Shown: positions 53,140 through 62,042 of the stretch, piece by piece
Numbering within the stretch: position 1 is the stretch's first letter
Layout of the letters: every line of letters starts with the position of its first letter
Source of the DNA: Anaerocaecibacter muris
GTDB lineage: Bacteria > Bacillota > Clostridia > Christensenellales > Pumilibacteraceae
Direction: 5' to 3'
Assembly (NCBI RefSeq): GCF_943192945.1
Contig: NZ_CALPCE010000006.1
Location: 85,508 to 149,507 of the forward strand
Length of the DNA: 64,000 nucleotides
Translations under genes and position numbers: made by a program
Notes under the pieces: generated by a model
What the model was told of the DNA's origin: nothing
Databases searched by the model: none
The model's input: the letters and a program-made list of their open reading frames with translations, nothing else

Positions 53140-53162
53140 AATCCTGTTTCCCGTAAGCATAG
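53140..53162 (+). repeat. direct repeat right of the toxin-antitoxin module
   Basis: Partner of the repeat at 52424-52446 (21 of 23 bases). An eight-G tract follows at 53167-53174. Confidence 0.6.
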
Positions 53163-53232
53163 GTGAGGGGGGGGATAAAATGGGAGGGGAATATTAAGTG
53201 AATAGTTAAGAGATAAAAGATAATAGTTGAGG

Positions 53233-53335
53233 AAGTTTTGCGTGAAGCAAAACTTGATTAGATATATAAAAAGAAATGCTTATACTCTCATCATTCCGAG
53301 CTTGTCGAGGAATTAAGGCGAACCGCCGCAAGGCG
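53233..53335 (+). repeat. dispersed intergenic repeat, copy B
   Basis: Starts with hairpin AAGTTTTGC / GCAAAACTT (53233-53255), then a TTGATT...ATATATAAAAAG linker and the core CATCATTCCGAGCTTG...GGCGAACCGCCGCA. Same layout as copy A at 39265-39372, though the hairpin sequence differs with stem pairing kept. Confidence 0.8.
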
Positions 53336-53433
53336 GTGTCGCGCGGAAACTGTCGATGTCTTTTTATGTGCATAACTCTCGCGACGGAAATATAGAAAAT
53401 TTTAAAAAGTTGCAAAAAATACCCCCGATTGGC

Positions 53434-53462
53434 TTGACAAGGGGGGGGGGGGGCGTTATATA
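53434..53462 (+). promoter_or_regulatory. promoter with a 13-G spacer, candidate phase-variable switch
   Basis: TTGACA at 53434-53439 and TATATA at 53457-53462 with a 17-base spacer made of A, 13 consecutive G (53441-53453) and CGT. Gain or loss of G would change the spacing from the optimum. It controls the three-gene ABC exporter starting at 53544. Confidence 0.75.
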
Positions 53463-53543
53463 TACTTTAAGAGTCGATAACTTACAAACGTAACGCAAAT
53501 ATCTGCGATATGTTTGCGCGAAACGCCTATACGGGAGAATTTT

Positions 53544-54584
53544 ATGATTGAACTGATTAACGTCGAAAAGTATTTTAAAAAGCCGATTCGCGGCAAGGGC
53601 GTTTGGGGCATGTTTAAAACTTTGTTCTCGCGCAAGCATACGCTTGTCAAGGCGGTGGACGGCGTGTCGTTTACCGTGGGCGACGGCGAGGCTGTCGGAT
53701 ATATCGGAGCGAACGGCGCGGGCAAGTCCACCACTATCAAGATGATGAGCGGCATACTCACGCCCACGCGCGGCGAAATTCTTATCGACGGCAAGCGTCC
53801 GTACAAGTCGCGCGAGCGCAACGCCGTGCTCAAAACGATAGGCGTTGTGTTCGGGCAAAAAACACAGCTTTGGTACGATTTGCCGCTTACCGAAACTTAT
53901 GATTTGTTGAGGTATATTTACGACGTGCCCGAAGCCGATTACAAGCGGCGTATCGGCGAGCTTACCGAACTTTTGGACATGAAGCCTTTTATGGACGCGC
54001 CCGTGCGCACGCTGTCGCTCGGTCAACGCATGCGCGCCGACCTTGCCGCGGCTATGCTACACAATCCCAAAACGCTGTTTCTCGACGAGCCTACTATCGG
54101 GCTGGACGTGCTTGTCAAGCGCAAGCTGATAGAGGCTATCAATGAACTTAAAAATCAATACCATACCACGCTCATACTTACCACGCACGCCATGAGCGAT
54201 ATAGAACTTTTGTGCGATCGCGTTATCGTGCTCGACGCAGGCAAGATTTTGTTTGACGGGTCGCTCGAAAAAGTCAAGCATATGTTTGGCGACAAGCGCA
54301 ACGTTACTATCCAGACGCCCGCGCCCATAGACGTATCCGCCGTGGTCGATAAGTACGAAATAGAAAACGTGTCCACCGACGGCGACGGGCTGTTGACCAC
54401 GTTTACTATCGACGCGCAAAAACTTAAAATAGACGTGTTGCTCGACGTGCTGTTAAAGTCTTACAAAGTAGTCGATATTAAATTGTCGGAAACGGGGATA
54501 GAACAGGTCGTCGAAAAAATTTACGCCGACGTTAAGTCGGACGACGATGCGGCTATCGAAGCGGAGGGCGGTGCGCAAGCATGA
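53544..54584 (+). CDS. ABC exporter ATPase (COG4586 type)
   Basis: A 346-residue ABC ATPase. Walker A is GANGAGKST near residues 57-65, signature LSLGQRMR (the LSLGQ form of this group) and Walker B 'TLFLDEPTIGLD'. The insertion after the N-terminal strand ('KPIRGKGVWGMFKTLFSRKH') is a mark of this subfamily. It works with the two permeases downstream, and the set is like viologen- or daunorubicin-type exporters, but the substrate is unknown. The start at 53544 has GGGAGA; the promoter upstream has a poly-G spacer. Confidence 0.92.
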   Translation: MIELINVEKYFKKPIRGKGVWGMFKTLFSRKHTLVKAVDGVSFTVGDGEAVGYIGANGAGKSTTIKMMSGILTPTRGEILIDGKRPYKSRERNAVLKTIGVVFGQKTQLWYDLPLTETYDLLRYIYDVPEADYKRRIGELTELLDMKPFMDAPVRTLSLGQRMRADLAAAMLHNPKTLFLDEPTIGLDVLVKRKLIEAINELKNQYHTTLILTTHAMSDIELLCDRVIVLDAGKILFDGSLEKVKHMFGDKRNVTIQTPAPIDVSAVVDKYEIENVSTDGDGLLTTFTIDAQKLKIDVLLDVLLKSYKVVDIKLSETGIEQVVEKIYADVKSDDDAAIEAEGGAQA

Positions 54585-55402
54585 GAAGGGGTGCGATAAA
54601 GCGGTACTTGATTTTTACCAAGGCGGGGTTTCAGACCTTAATGGCATACCGCGGCAGAATATTTTTATGGTTTGTAGGCGCGCTGATTTCCGCCGTGCTT
54701 ATGAGTTTGCTTTGGCGGGCGATATATTCGTTTTCGGACGAGCCGACGATAGGCGGTTATACGTATTCGCAGATGTTGTTGTATGTGATTGTGTCCGCAG
54801 TCATGTTTGAAGTGACTGTTTCCGATACCATGGGCGCGATTGTGGACGACGTGCGATACGGACAGATAGGCATGCGGTTGATGAAGCCTATCAGTTACAG
54901 GTTGCAACTTTGCTTTACGAATATCGGTAATTATCTCGGCAGACTGCTTATATTCGGCGTGCCGTTTATGACGGCGGGAACGCTTATAGCTGTGTACGGC
55001 TTCGGGCTTACGGGATTGACGTGGTACAATATTTTACTGTTTATCCCCGCAAGTTTCATAGCGATGATGATTAACGAGGCGTATGATTTTTTGTTCGGAC
55101 AGCTTGCGTTCCGCACGCACGCAATGTTCGGCGTAAATTCAATGTCTATGACTATTAGCGGGTTTTTGTCGGGGCGCATGATTCCGCTGTCCGTGTTCCC
55201 CGTATGGGCGCAAAAGGTTCTCAACTGTACGCCGTTCCCGTTTATGATGAGCATGCCCGTGCGCCTTTATTTGGGCGTTATGAGTACTAACGACGTGCTC
55301 ATATCGTTTGCCGTCGCTATTGCGTGGCTTATCGCTATCAATATCATAGGACAGCTTTGCTACAAAACGTCGGTGCGCAAGGTCGTTGTGTTCGGAGGCT
55401 GA
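54581..55402 (+). CDS. ABC-2 family permease (COG4587 type)
   Basis: A 273-residue permease with six hydrophobic segments, from 'FLWFVGALISAVLMSLLW' near residue 26 to the C-terminal helix. It belongs to the DUF990/ABC-2 group that pairs with the LSLGQ ATPases. It overlaps the ATPase gene by 4 bases and precedes the second permease by 9 bases, so the two permeases probably form a heterodimer. Confidence 0.87.
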   Translation: MRRGAIKRYLIFTKAGFQTLMAYRGRIFLWFVGALISAVLMSLLWRAIYSFSDEPTIGGYTYSQMLLYVIVSAVMFEVTVSDTMGAIVDDVRYGQIGMRLMKPISYRLQLCFTNIGNYLGRLLIFGVPFMTAGTLIAVYGFGLTGLTWYNILLFIPASFIAMMINEAYDFLFGQLAFRTHAMFGVNSMSMTISGFLSGRMIPLSVFPVWAQKVLNCTPFPFMMSMPVRLYLGVMSTNDVLISFAVAIAWLIAINIIGQLCYKTSVRKVVVFGG

Positions 55403-55411
55403 ATAATTACT

Positions 55412-56203
55412 ATGCTTAAAGAATTGAAATTGTATCCCAAATATGTATCTATGAGCTTGCGGAGCGGCTTGTCTTACAAAGCCGATTCCATTATTATGAT
55501 GATCAGTTTTGCTATTACCGAGGTCGTGTCGCTCGCAACCATTTATTTGATTGTGGGCACCGTGCCCGCTATCGGCATTTGGACTTTTCCTACTCTCGCG
55601 TTTTTGTTTGGGTTTACGCTTGTGCCGAAAGCCATCGATCATATTTTCACCGACGAACTTTGGCTACTCGCGTACTGGGCGATTAGGCACGGCGAGCTGG
55701 ATATTTTTATGACGCGTCCGCTCAATCCGCTGTATCAGTTCGTCGCGCAGACTTTTAAATGGGACGGCATAGGCGAGCTTGTCGTCGGCGTGGTTATTAT
55801 GTGCATATTCGGTCCGCAAGCGGGCATTGCGTGGACGGCGGGCGGGGTAATTGCTTTAATCCTGTGCGCCGTTCTCGGCATATTCTGCTTTACGGGCATT
55901 AAACTGTTGTTTGCGTCCATTGCGTTCTGGGTCAAGTATGCGGGCATATTCCTCAACACCGTGTACGACATTTCCAATTACGCCAAATATCCCGTGCGCT
56001 ACATGGGCAAGGCGTTTGCCTCGATTATGTTCTTTGTTATCCCGTTCGGGCTGTTCCTATACTATCCCGTCGAGTGCCTTGTGACCGGCGCGAACATTTG
56101 GTGGGCGGTACTGTGGAGCGCTGTCGCCGCGGTCGTACTCATGACGCTCGCGCTTACGGTGTGGCGCCTCGGCATACGCCGATACGAAAGCGCCGGCAAC
56201 TGA
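55412..56203 (+). CDS. ABC-2 family permease (COG3694 type)
   Basis: A 263-residue permease with six hydrophobic segments. 'SMSLRSGLSYKADSIIMM' at the N terminus and the central 'RPLNPLYQFVAQTFKWD' match the second permease type of this exporter group. Last gene of the operon. A convergent SDR gene follows after 17 bases with no clear terminator. Confidence 0.87.
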   Translation: MLKELKLYPKYVSMSLRSGLSYKADSIIMMISFAITEVVSLATIYLIVGTVPAIGIWTFPTLAFLFGFTLVPKAIDHIFTDELWLLAYWAIRHGELDIFMTRPLNPLYQFVAQTFKWDGIGELVVGVVIMCIFGPQAGIAWTAGGVIALILCAVLGIFCFTGIKLLFASIAFWVKYAGIFLNTVYDISNYAKYPVRYMGKAFASIMFFVIPFGLFLYYPVECLVTGANIWWAVLWSAVAAVVLMTLALTVWRLGIRRYESAGN

Positions 56204-56220
56204 CGCACCGCACATGCCGA

Positions 56221-56994
56221 TTAGTCGAGGTTGTACGCCGAGCGCAACGCGGTAATTTTAAGTCGCCACGGCATGATTTTGTACAGTCCCGTCACTAACT
56301 TGTTTTTTGTGCCGACGGTTACTTTGGGCGGCGGGTTTTTGGCGTACAGGATTTTGACAATCTTTTGCGCAACGAATTCGGCGGAATAGCCCGTCTGTTC
56401 CATTTTTATGAGCGAGTCGGACGCGCGTTTGAGTTCTTCGTCGTATTCGCCGCAGTCGGTGTACACTTTTCGCTTGAACGAGAATTGCGTTTGCGTGCCG
56501 CCTATGATGACGGCGGTGCTTTTCACTTCGGGCGCTTCCAATCGAAGCTCCGCGCACAGCGAAATTATGCCTGCTTTGCTCGCCGAATAAAATCCGTCGT
56601 AGGCAATGGGCGTTACGCCGCCCGTCGAGCTTAATATTATAATCCGTCCGTCTTCGGCAGTGCGGAGCATGGGCATGGCGAGCTTGCAACACTCGATTGC
56701 GCCGAACAGGTTTACCTCGAACAGGCGTTTGTAGTCGTCGTACTCGGCATACTCGACGGGCGCCGCCATGGACGTGCCCGCGCAGTATATTAGCGCGTCT
56801 ATGCGCGACAGGCGGGAAAACGCTTTTTTAAGCGCGGCGCGATCCGTCACGTCCGCAGTAAGGTTGTTCACGCCCGCGACCACGCACGGCGTGCGCGATA
56901 TGTTTGCAATGTTTTCGCCCGATAGGTTTTGGACGACGGCAAGTCCTATTCCCGACGAGCCGCCGACGATAACGATGTTTTTCATGTCGGTCAT
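56221..56994 (-). CDS. short-chain dehydrogenase/reductase (SDR)
   Basis: A 257-residue SDR. NAD(P) motif 'VGGSSGIGLAV' near residues 10-20, 'CAGTS' near 92, catalytic Ser in 'LSSTGG' and YxxxK in 'YSASKAG' near residue 160. The C-terminal end with 'MPWRLKITALRSAYN' resembles that of the SDR at 36698, so the two may share substrate type. No partner gene is evident. The start could be ATG at 56994 or 56985. Confidence 0.88.
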   Translation of the reverse strand: MTDMKNIVIVGGSSGIGLAVVQNLSGENIANISRTPCVVAGVNNLTADVTDRAALKKAFSRLSRIDALIYCAGTSMAAPVEYAEYDDYKRLFEVNLFGAIECCKLAMPMLRTAEDGRIIILSSTGGVTPIAYDGFYSASKAGIISLCAELRLEAPEVKSTAVIIGGTQTQFSFKRKVYTDCGEYDEELKRASDSLIKMEQTGYSAEFVAQKIVKILYAKNPPPKVTVGTKNKLVTGLYKIMPWRLKITALRSAYNLD

Positions 56995-57045
56995 AGTATG
57001 CGCATAAGATAAAAATACTATTTACGGTTAAATATTGCTTTTTTG

Positions 57046-57074
57046 TTGATTTTAACGGCAATCGGTGATATACT
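57046..57074 (+). promoter_or_regulatory. promoter of the Wzz-like gene
   Basis: TTGATT at 57046-57051, 17 bases, TATACT at 57069-57074 with extended TGA. GAGAGG stands before the ATG at 57112. Confidence 0.75.
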
Positions 57075-57111
57075 AATAACACTAAACCACGGAAATACGA
57101 GAGGAATTAAA

Positions 57112-58623
57112 ATGGAACAAAATTACGTATACGAAGATGCCGATTACGAAGAGGGTCTTACCTTTAAAAAGGTAGGGTATTTCTTTAAAAAAGGCTGGTT
57201 GCGCATGCTTATTTACGCGGCGGTTCTCGCGCTTGTCGCAACTGCGGTATTTGTGCCTATCAAGGTGTTTTACAAGTCCGAACCCGTCGCCGAAACTTCT
57301 ATCGAGTTTATTTACGACGGAATAGAAAAGGGGCTTAATCCCATAGGCGGCGTGCTGGATACCGACAATATCATTTCCACGACCGTGCTTAAAAACGCCG
57401 TCGATCAAGCGGGGCTTAACGGCACGATTAAAGACATTTCCAAACTGCGCGCGTCTATGCGCGTCGAGGGCGTGCTTACCGACGAATACGTCAAGCTCAC
57501 CGAGGCGGCGGCAAACGGCGACAAGGACGCGGAAAACAAACTGCGCAATTACGTCATGCACTCCACGCGCTTTAATATAGTCATTTCCGACCCCGACGGG
57601 CTCGGTCTGTCGGACGACAAGGCAAAGTTGCTCCTTAACAAAGTAGTGTCGAGCTATTACGAGGACTTTAAAACCCGTTACTCGGTGTCCAACATGTTCT
57701 CGGGCGATTTGTACGTCTTGTCCGACAACAGCTTAATAGAATTTACCGCAATTTACGACACCTATACCGATTCGCTCAAAGCGATTAAGTCCTATCTTAA
57801 CGAAAATGCGGAGGCCGCGGCTAATTTTGTATCGACCGAGAACAATGCGACGTTCGCGTTGCTGTTGAGCGAACTCAATATCCTCGAAAACAATTACGAT
57901 TTGTTTAACGCTTATATCCTGTCCAACAACGTTTGGCGCGACAAAGTCACCGCTTACGACTCGCTTGTCGCCAACAAGACGGACATAGAAAACAGGCTCA
58001 AACCGCTTACCGATTACAGAACGGAACTTGTCAACCAAATAAAGGAAATAAAGCCCAACACCTCGACCTCCACGAGCAACGGCTCGACGACGACCACCGT
58101 TCAGTACCCGCCCGAATACTTTGTGTATCAGGCAAAACTCGACGACGCCAACCGTCAAATCATGGACTACGGCGTACAACTCGCAAATATCGAAACGCGC
58201 ATGAAAAAGCTCAACCCCGACTACGACGGCACGGACGGCACGATAACAGGCGGCAGCGACATGGTCCCGACCGATAAAAGCGTTATCGACAACGCTGTGC
58301 GGCTGTTGAAAGCGCTGGAAAACTCGACAGCCGAGTTTGTGCAAAAAGTGAACGCGACAGTAGAGAATTACTACGACACGACGTTTATTTCTTCGTCCGT
58401 GCGACAGGTTCAACCTCCCGTCGTTACGCGCCGAAGCATAGGACTTAATCTGTGGATAGTTTATCTTGCGGCTGTGCTCGGCGGGCTGATAATCGCGGGC
58501 GCGGTTACGGGCGTAAAGATAGGCAAGGCGAGCGCCGCCAAAAAGAACGCGTGCGCTTATAATCCCGAACAGACCGCGGTCGAGGACGGCGCGGACGAAG
58601 TTAAACCGCAGGACAAGAAATAA
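57112..58623 (+). CDS. Wzz/chain-length-determinant-like membrane protein
   Basis: A 503-residue protein with the polysaccharide co-polymerase layout: one helix near residue 35 ('MLIYAAVLALVATAVFV'), a long extracellular region with predicted coiled coil (about 75-440, 'LLLSELNILENNYDLF' and later), and a second helix near 465 ('LWIVYLAAVLGGLIIAGAV'), then a short acidic tail. Such proteins control polysaccharide chain length or anchor. A Ser/Thr/Asn-rich stretch ('STSTSNGSTTTT') interrupts the coil. No polymerase, kinase or glycosyltransferase gene is close, and no Walker motif is present. Confidence 0.75.
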   Translation: MEQNYVYEDADYEEGLTFKKVGYFFKKGWLRMLIYAAVLALVATAVFVPIKVFYKSEPVAETSIEFIYDGIEKGLNPIGGVLDTDNIISTTVLKNAVDQAGLNGTIKDISKLRASMRVEGVLTDEYVKLTEAAANGDKDAENKLRNYVMHSTRFNIVISDPDGLGLSDDKAKLLLNKVVSSYYEDFKTRYSVSNMFSGDLYVLSDNSLIEFTAIYDTYTDSLKAIKSYLNENAEAAANFVSTENNATFALLLSELNILENNYDLFNAYILSNNVWRDKVTAYDSLVANKTDIENRLKPLTDYRTELVNQIKEIKPNTSTSTSNGSTTTTVQYPPEYFVYQAKLDDANRQIMDYGVQLANIETRMKKLNPDYDGTDGTITGGSDMVPTDKSVIDNAVRLLKALENSTAEFVQKVNATVENYYDTTFISSSVRQVQPPVVTRRSIGLNLWIVYLAAVLGGLIIAGAVTGVKIGKASAAKKNACAYNPEQTAVEDGADEVKPQDKK

Positions 58624-58657
58624 AACAAATAACCGATTATTCGTCAAGGAGTTTATT

Positions 58658-60199
58658 ATGACAAATACATGGCTTAAATCCGCAGTGTTTTACGAAATTT
58701 ATCCCAATTCGTTTATGGACTCGAACGGCGACGGGTACGGCGATTTTAAGGGTATGACGAGCAAGCTCGATTATATCAAGTCGCTCGGTTGCAACGCAAT
58801 ATGGCTTAATCCGCATTACGATTCGCCGTTTAAGGACGGCGGGTACGACGTGCGCGATTACTTTAAGGTTTCGTCGCGGTTCGGCACGGAAGCGGACTTC
58901 GACGAGTTTTTGGCGACGGCGCACGCCAAGGGAATTAAGGTTATTCTCGACCTTGTTCCCGGACACACTTCGGAGGAGAACGCCGACTTTTTGCGGAGCG
59001 CGGAAAGCACGCCCAACGAAATGTACGACCGATTTATCTGGACGGACGATCCGTGGTCGTGCCCGCAAGGGTTTAAAAACAATTCCGGTCGGTTCGACCG
59101 TCACGGCAGCAGTATAGTCAATTTCTTCTGCACGCAACCCGCGCTCAATTACGGGTTTAACCGTGTGGACGAGCCGAGTTGGCAACACTCTTACAAGTCC
59201 GAAGCCGCGTTCAAAACGCGCGAGTGGTTAAAGTCCGTTATGCGGTTCTGGCTGGACAGAGGCGCGGACGGGTTCCGCGTGGACATGGCGGACTCGCTTG
59301 TAAAAAACGACGGCGAGCAGAGCGAAAAGCCGGCAACGAGCGAAATTTGGCGCGATATTCGCGCTATGCTCGACAGCGAGTATCCCGACGCGGTGCTTGT
59401 TTCCGAGTGGGCTAACCCGCAGGCGATACGCGCGGGCTTCCACGCCGACTTTATGCTCAACCACCACGCCAACCCGTACAGCAAACTCGCGCGCATGCAG
59501 GACGAAAAGGGCGAGGGAATAAGCTACTTCGACGCTAACGGCAAGGGCGACGCGCAGGCTTTTGTAAAGAGCTTTACGGACTGGTTCGAGCAGACCAAAA
59601 ACGACGGATATATCGCGCACATAACGTGCAACCACGACACGCCGCGCCTTGCGCCGCGCTACTCGCAGGAGCAGTTGCGCCTTATATACGCGACGCTGTT
59701 CACACTGCCTTGCGTTCCGTTTATATACTACGGCGACGAAATAGGCATGAAGTACGTAAAAGACATGCCGTCCGTCGAGTGCGGATTTAACCGCACGGGG
59801 TCGCGCACGCCCATGCAGTGGAGCATGGAAAAGAACGCGGGATTTTCGACGTCCGACAAGCCGTTCTTGCCCGTCGTAAACGACAAACAGATAAACGTGC
59901 AAGCGCAGGAAAAGGACAAAAAATCGTTGCTCAACTTTATGCGCGCGCTGTTGGCGTTCCGCAAAACGCGCAAAGAATTTATATCCACCGATTTGGAGTT
60001 TGTGCACGCCAAGGGCGAAGAACCGCTCGTGTACAAGCGCGGCGGACTGACGGTAGTCGTAAACCCGCTTAACGTCAAGCAGGTCGCGCCCGTCAAAGTC
60101 GCGCCCAAGGCGAAAGCGATTTTCGCCGTCGGCAAGGAAGCCAAACCGAGCAAAGAGGGCATTTCGGTGCCGCCGCTGTCGTTCACGGTTTTCGAATAA
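58658..60199 (+). CDS. GH13 alpha-glucosidase-type hydrolase
   Basis: A 513-residue cytoplasmic GH13 enzyme without signal peptide, near oligo-1,6-glucosidase or trehalose-type enzymes. Catalytic residues are Asp209 in 'GFRVDMADS', Glu250 in 'SEWAN' and Asp327 in 'CNHDT'. The first conserved region reads 'DLVPGHTS', with Gly in place of the usual Asn of DxVxNH. It opens 'AVFYEIYPNSFMDSNGDGYGDF', as in GH13 alpha-glucosidases, and ends with a beta domain. It may use oligosaccharides released by the surface amylase at 25116. AAGGAG precedes the ATG. Confidence 0.92.
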   Translation: MTNTWLKSAVFYEIYPNSFMDSNGDGYGDFKGMTSKLDYIKSLGCNAIWLNPHYDSPFKDGGYDVRDYFKVSSRFGTEADFDEFLATAHAKGIKVILDLVPGHTSEENADFLRSAESTPNEMYDRFIWTDDPWSCPQGFKNNSGRFDRHGSSIVNFFCTQPALNYGFNRVDEPSWQHSYKSEAAFKTREWLKSVMRFWLDRGADGFRVDMADSLVKNDGEQSEKPATSEIWRDIRAMLDSEYPDAVLVSEWANPQAIRAGFHADFMLNHHANPYSKLARMQDEKGEGISYFDANGKGDAQAFVKSFTDWFEQTKNDGYIAHITCNHDTPRLAPRYSQEQLRLIYATLFTLPCVPFIYYGDEIGMKYVKDMPSVECGFNRTGSRTPMQWSMEKNAGFSTSDKPFLPVVNDKQINVQAQEKDKKSLLNFMRALLAFRKTRKEFISTDLEFVHAKGEEPLVYKRGGLTVVVNPLNVKQVAPVKVAPKAKAIFAVGKEAKPSKEGISVPPLSFTVFE

Positions 60200-60213
60200 C
60201 GATAAATCGACAT

Positions 60214-60245
60214 AAAAGGCTTGCTTCGGCAGGTCTTTTGTTTTG
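60214..60245 (+). terminator. terminator after the GH13 gene
   Basis: AAAAGGCTTGC (60214-60224) pairs with GCAGGTCTTTT (60229-60239), with two G-T pairs, around a TTCG loop; T-rich tail. Confidence 0.8.
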
Positions 60246-60287
60246 CGATTTGCGTTATTCGGACGGGCAAACGTCGGGCTTGCGCGT

Positions 60288-60316
60288 TTGACTTTTTTGC
60301 GCGTTTTATTTATAAT
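60288..60316 (+). promoter_or_regulatory. promoter of the pepF operon
   Basis: TTGACT at 60288-60293, 17 bases, TATAAT at 60311-60316. AAGGAG follows before the ATG at 60339. Confidence 0.85.
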
Positions 60317-60338
60317 TACTGTGTAAGGAGAACGAATA

Positions 60339-62042
60339 ATGGTCAAAAAGATTTCCGAGTACGAATACAAGCGCGCGGACGTGGACGCGGCGATAGCTTT
60401 TCTCGACGGCACCGTCAAAAAGGCGAACGCCGCAACGGACGTCGTTGCGCTCGCGGCGACGCGCGACGAAGTCAACGCGTATTTTGCGGACTTTTACACT
60501 TTGGTCTACATTGCGGCTATACGCCATACGCTCGACGTGCGCGATAAGTTCTATGCTGCGGAGCAGGATTATTACGACGAAAATATGCCGCGGCTCGCCG
60601 CCAAAACTACGGAGTTTAACAAGGCGTTTATATCGTCGCCGCACGCAGACAGGCTGGGCGAGGTTATAAACCCGCTTATAGTCGATAAAATTAAAGCGAG
60701 CTTGCGCGTTATGGACGACAAAATCATAGCCGACTGCGTGGAGGAAAACAAGCTCGTCACCGAGTACGATAAGTTGCTCGCGGAATTGACTTACCCGTGG
60801 AACGGCAAAAAAGTCACGCTCGGCGAAATGCACGGGTTTTGCAAGTCCGCCGATCGCGAGGTGCGCAAAAAGGCGTTTGCGGTTATAGGCGAAACGCTTG
60901 CGACCGTCGGCGACAAGCTCGACGATATATTCGATCGCATGGTCAAGGTGCGCACCGCCATGGCGAAAAAGATGGGATTTTCGGACTTTGTGGAAATGGG
61001 CGATTTGCGCATAGGTCACATAGGTTACGGGCGCGAGCAGATAGCGGTGTTCCGCAATTCGGTGCTTAACGACGTTGTTCCCGTTATAGTCGAGCTTAAA
61101 GCCGAGCTTGCGAAAAAGCTGGGGCTGGACGGGATTCATCTTTACGACAACGACAACTATATAGCGGGCGGAAACATCGACCCGCAGGGCACAGCCGCAG
61201 ACCTGTTTGCCGCGGCGCAAAAAATGTACGACGGTATGAATCCCGCGCTCGGCGCGTTCTTTAAAGAAATGTGCGAGGCGCAGGCGATAGATTACGTCGC
61301 TCGCGACGGCAAGATGGGCGGCGGTTATGCCGAAATGCTGTACTCTTACGGTCAGCCGTTTATATTCGCAAACTTTAACGGAACTATGGACGACGTGGGC
61401 GTGCTTACTCATGAGTTCGGGCATGCTTACGCGTTTAAACGCGCAGACGAAAACAAGATAGATTTGGACTTGTTCGTCGGCGGCATGGAAACGGCGGAAA
61501 CGCACTCCATGGGCATGGAAGCGCTGTGCAACAGGTACAACAATCTGTTTTACGGCGAGCGCGACGCGGCGGCTACCTATCAGCAGATTTTCGACGCGCT
61601 CAACTTTTTGCCTTACGGCGTGACCGTCGATTACTTCCAAGAGCTGGTCTATAAAAATCCCGACATGTCGCCCAAAGAGCGGCGGGATTTGTGGTTAAAA
61701 CTCGAAAGCCGATTCCGCCCGTATGTCGATATGTCCGATATACCGTTTATAAACGTCGGCGGCAGATGGCAGTACCAAAAGCACATTTACGAATCGCCGT
61801 TCTATTATATAGACTACTGCCTGTCCACGTGCTTGGCATTGCAATTCGGCGAGCTTGCGGACAAAGACTATTCGGACGCGCTCGGCAGGTACTTGAACCT
61901 TGTCGAAGCGGGCGGCACAAAGACGATCGACGCGCTTGCGCATCAAGCGGGACTTAAAAGCCCGTTCGACGGCGGCGCGCTCAAAGACGTATGCCGTCTT
62001 ATAAAAACTCACCTCGAAAAACTTGCAAAGGAAATACGCTGA
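60339..62042 (+). CDS. pepF: M3 family oligoendopeptidase F-like protein
   Basis: A 567-residue cytoplasmic zinc metallopeptidase that cuts oligopeptides. The zinc motif HEFGH lies near residue 365 ('LTHEFGHAYAFKRA'), with the third ligand Glu in 'METAETHSMGMEAL' about 25 residues later. Length and overall pattern fit the M3B group. It heads an operon with mazG and dusB, and its stop overlaps the mazG start by one base. Confidence 0.93.
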   Translation: MVKKISEYEYKRADVDAAIAFLDGTVKKANAATDVVALAATRDEVNAYFADFYTLVYIAAIRHTLDVRDKFYAAEQDYYDENMPRLAAKTTEFNKAFISSPHADRLGEVINPLIVDKIKASLRVMDDKIIADCVEENKLVTEYDKLLAELTYPWNGKKVTLGEMHGFCKSADREVRKKAFAVIGETLATVGDKLDDIFDRMVKVRTAMAKKMGFSDFVEMGDLRIGHIGYGREQIAVFRNSVLNDVVPVIVELKAELAKKLGLDGIHLYDNDNYIAGGNIDPQGTAADLFAAAQKMYDGMNPALGAFFKEMCEAQAIDYVARDGKMGGGYAEMLYSYGQPFIFANFNGTMDDVGVLTHEFGHAYAFKRADENKIDLDLFVGGMETAETHSMGMEALCNRYNNLFYGERDAAATYQQIFDALNFLPYGVTVDYFQELVYKNPDMSPKERRDLWLKLESRFRPYVDMSDIPFINVGGRWQYQKHIYESPFYYIDYCLSTCLALQFGELADKDYSDALGRYLNLVEAGGTKTIDALAHQAGLKSPFDGGALKDVCRLIKTHLEKLAKEIR

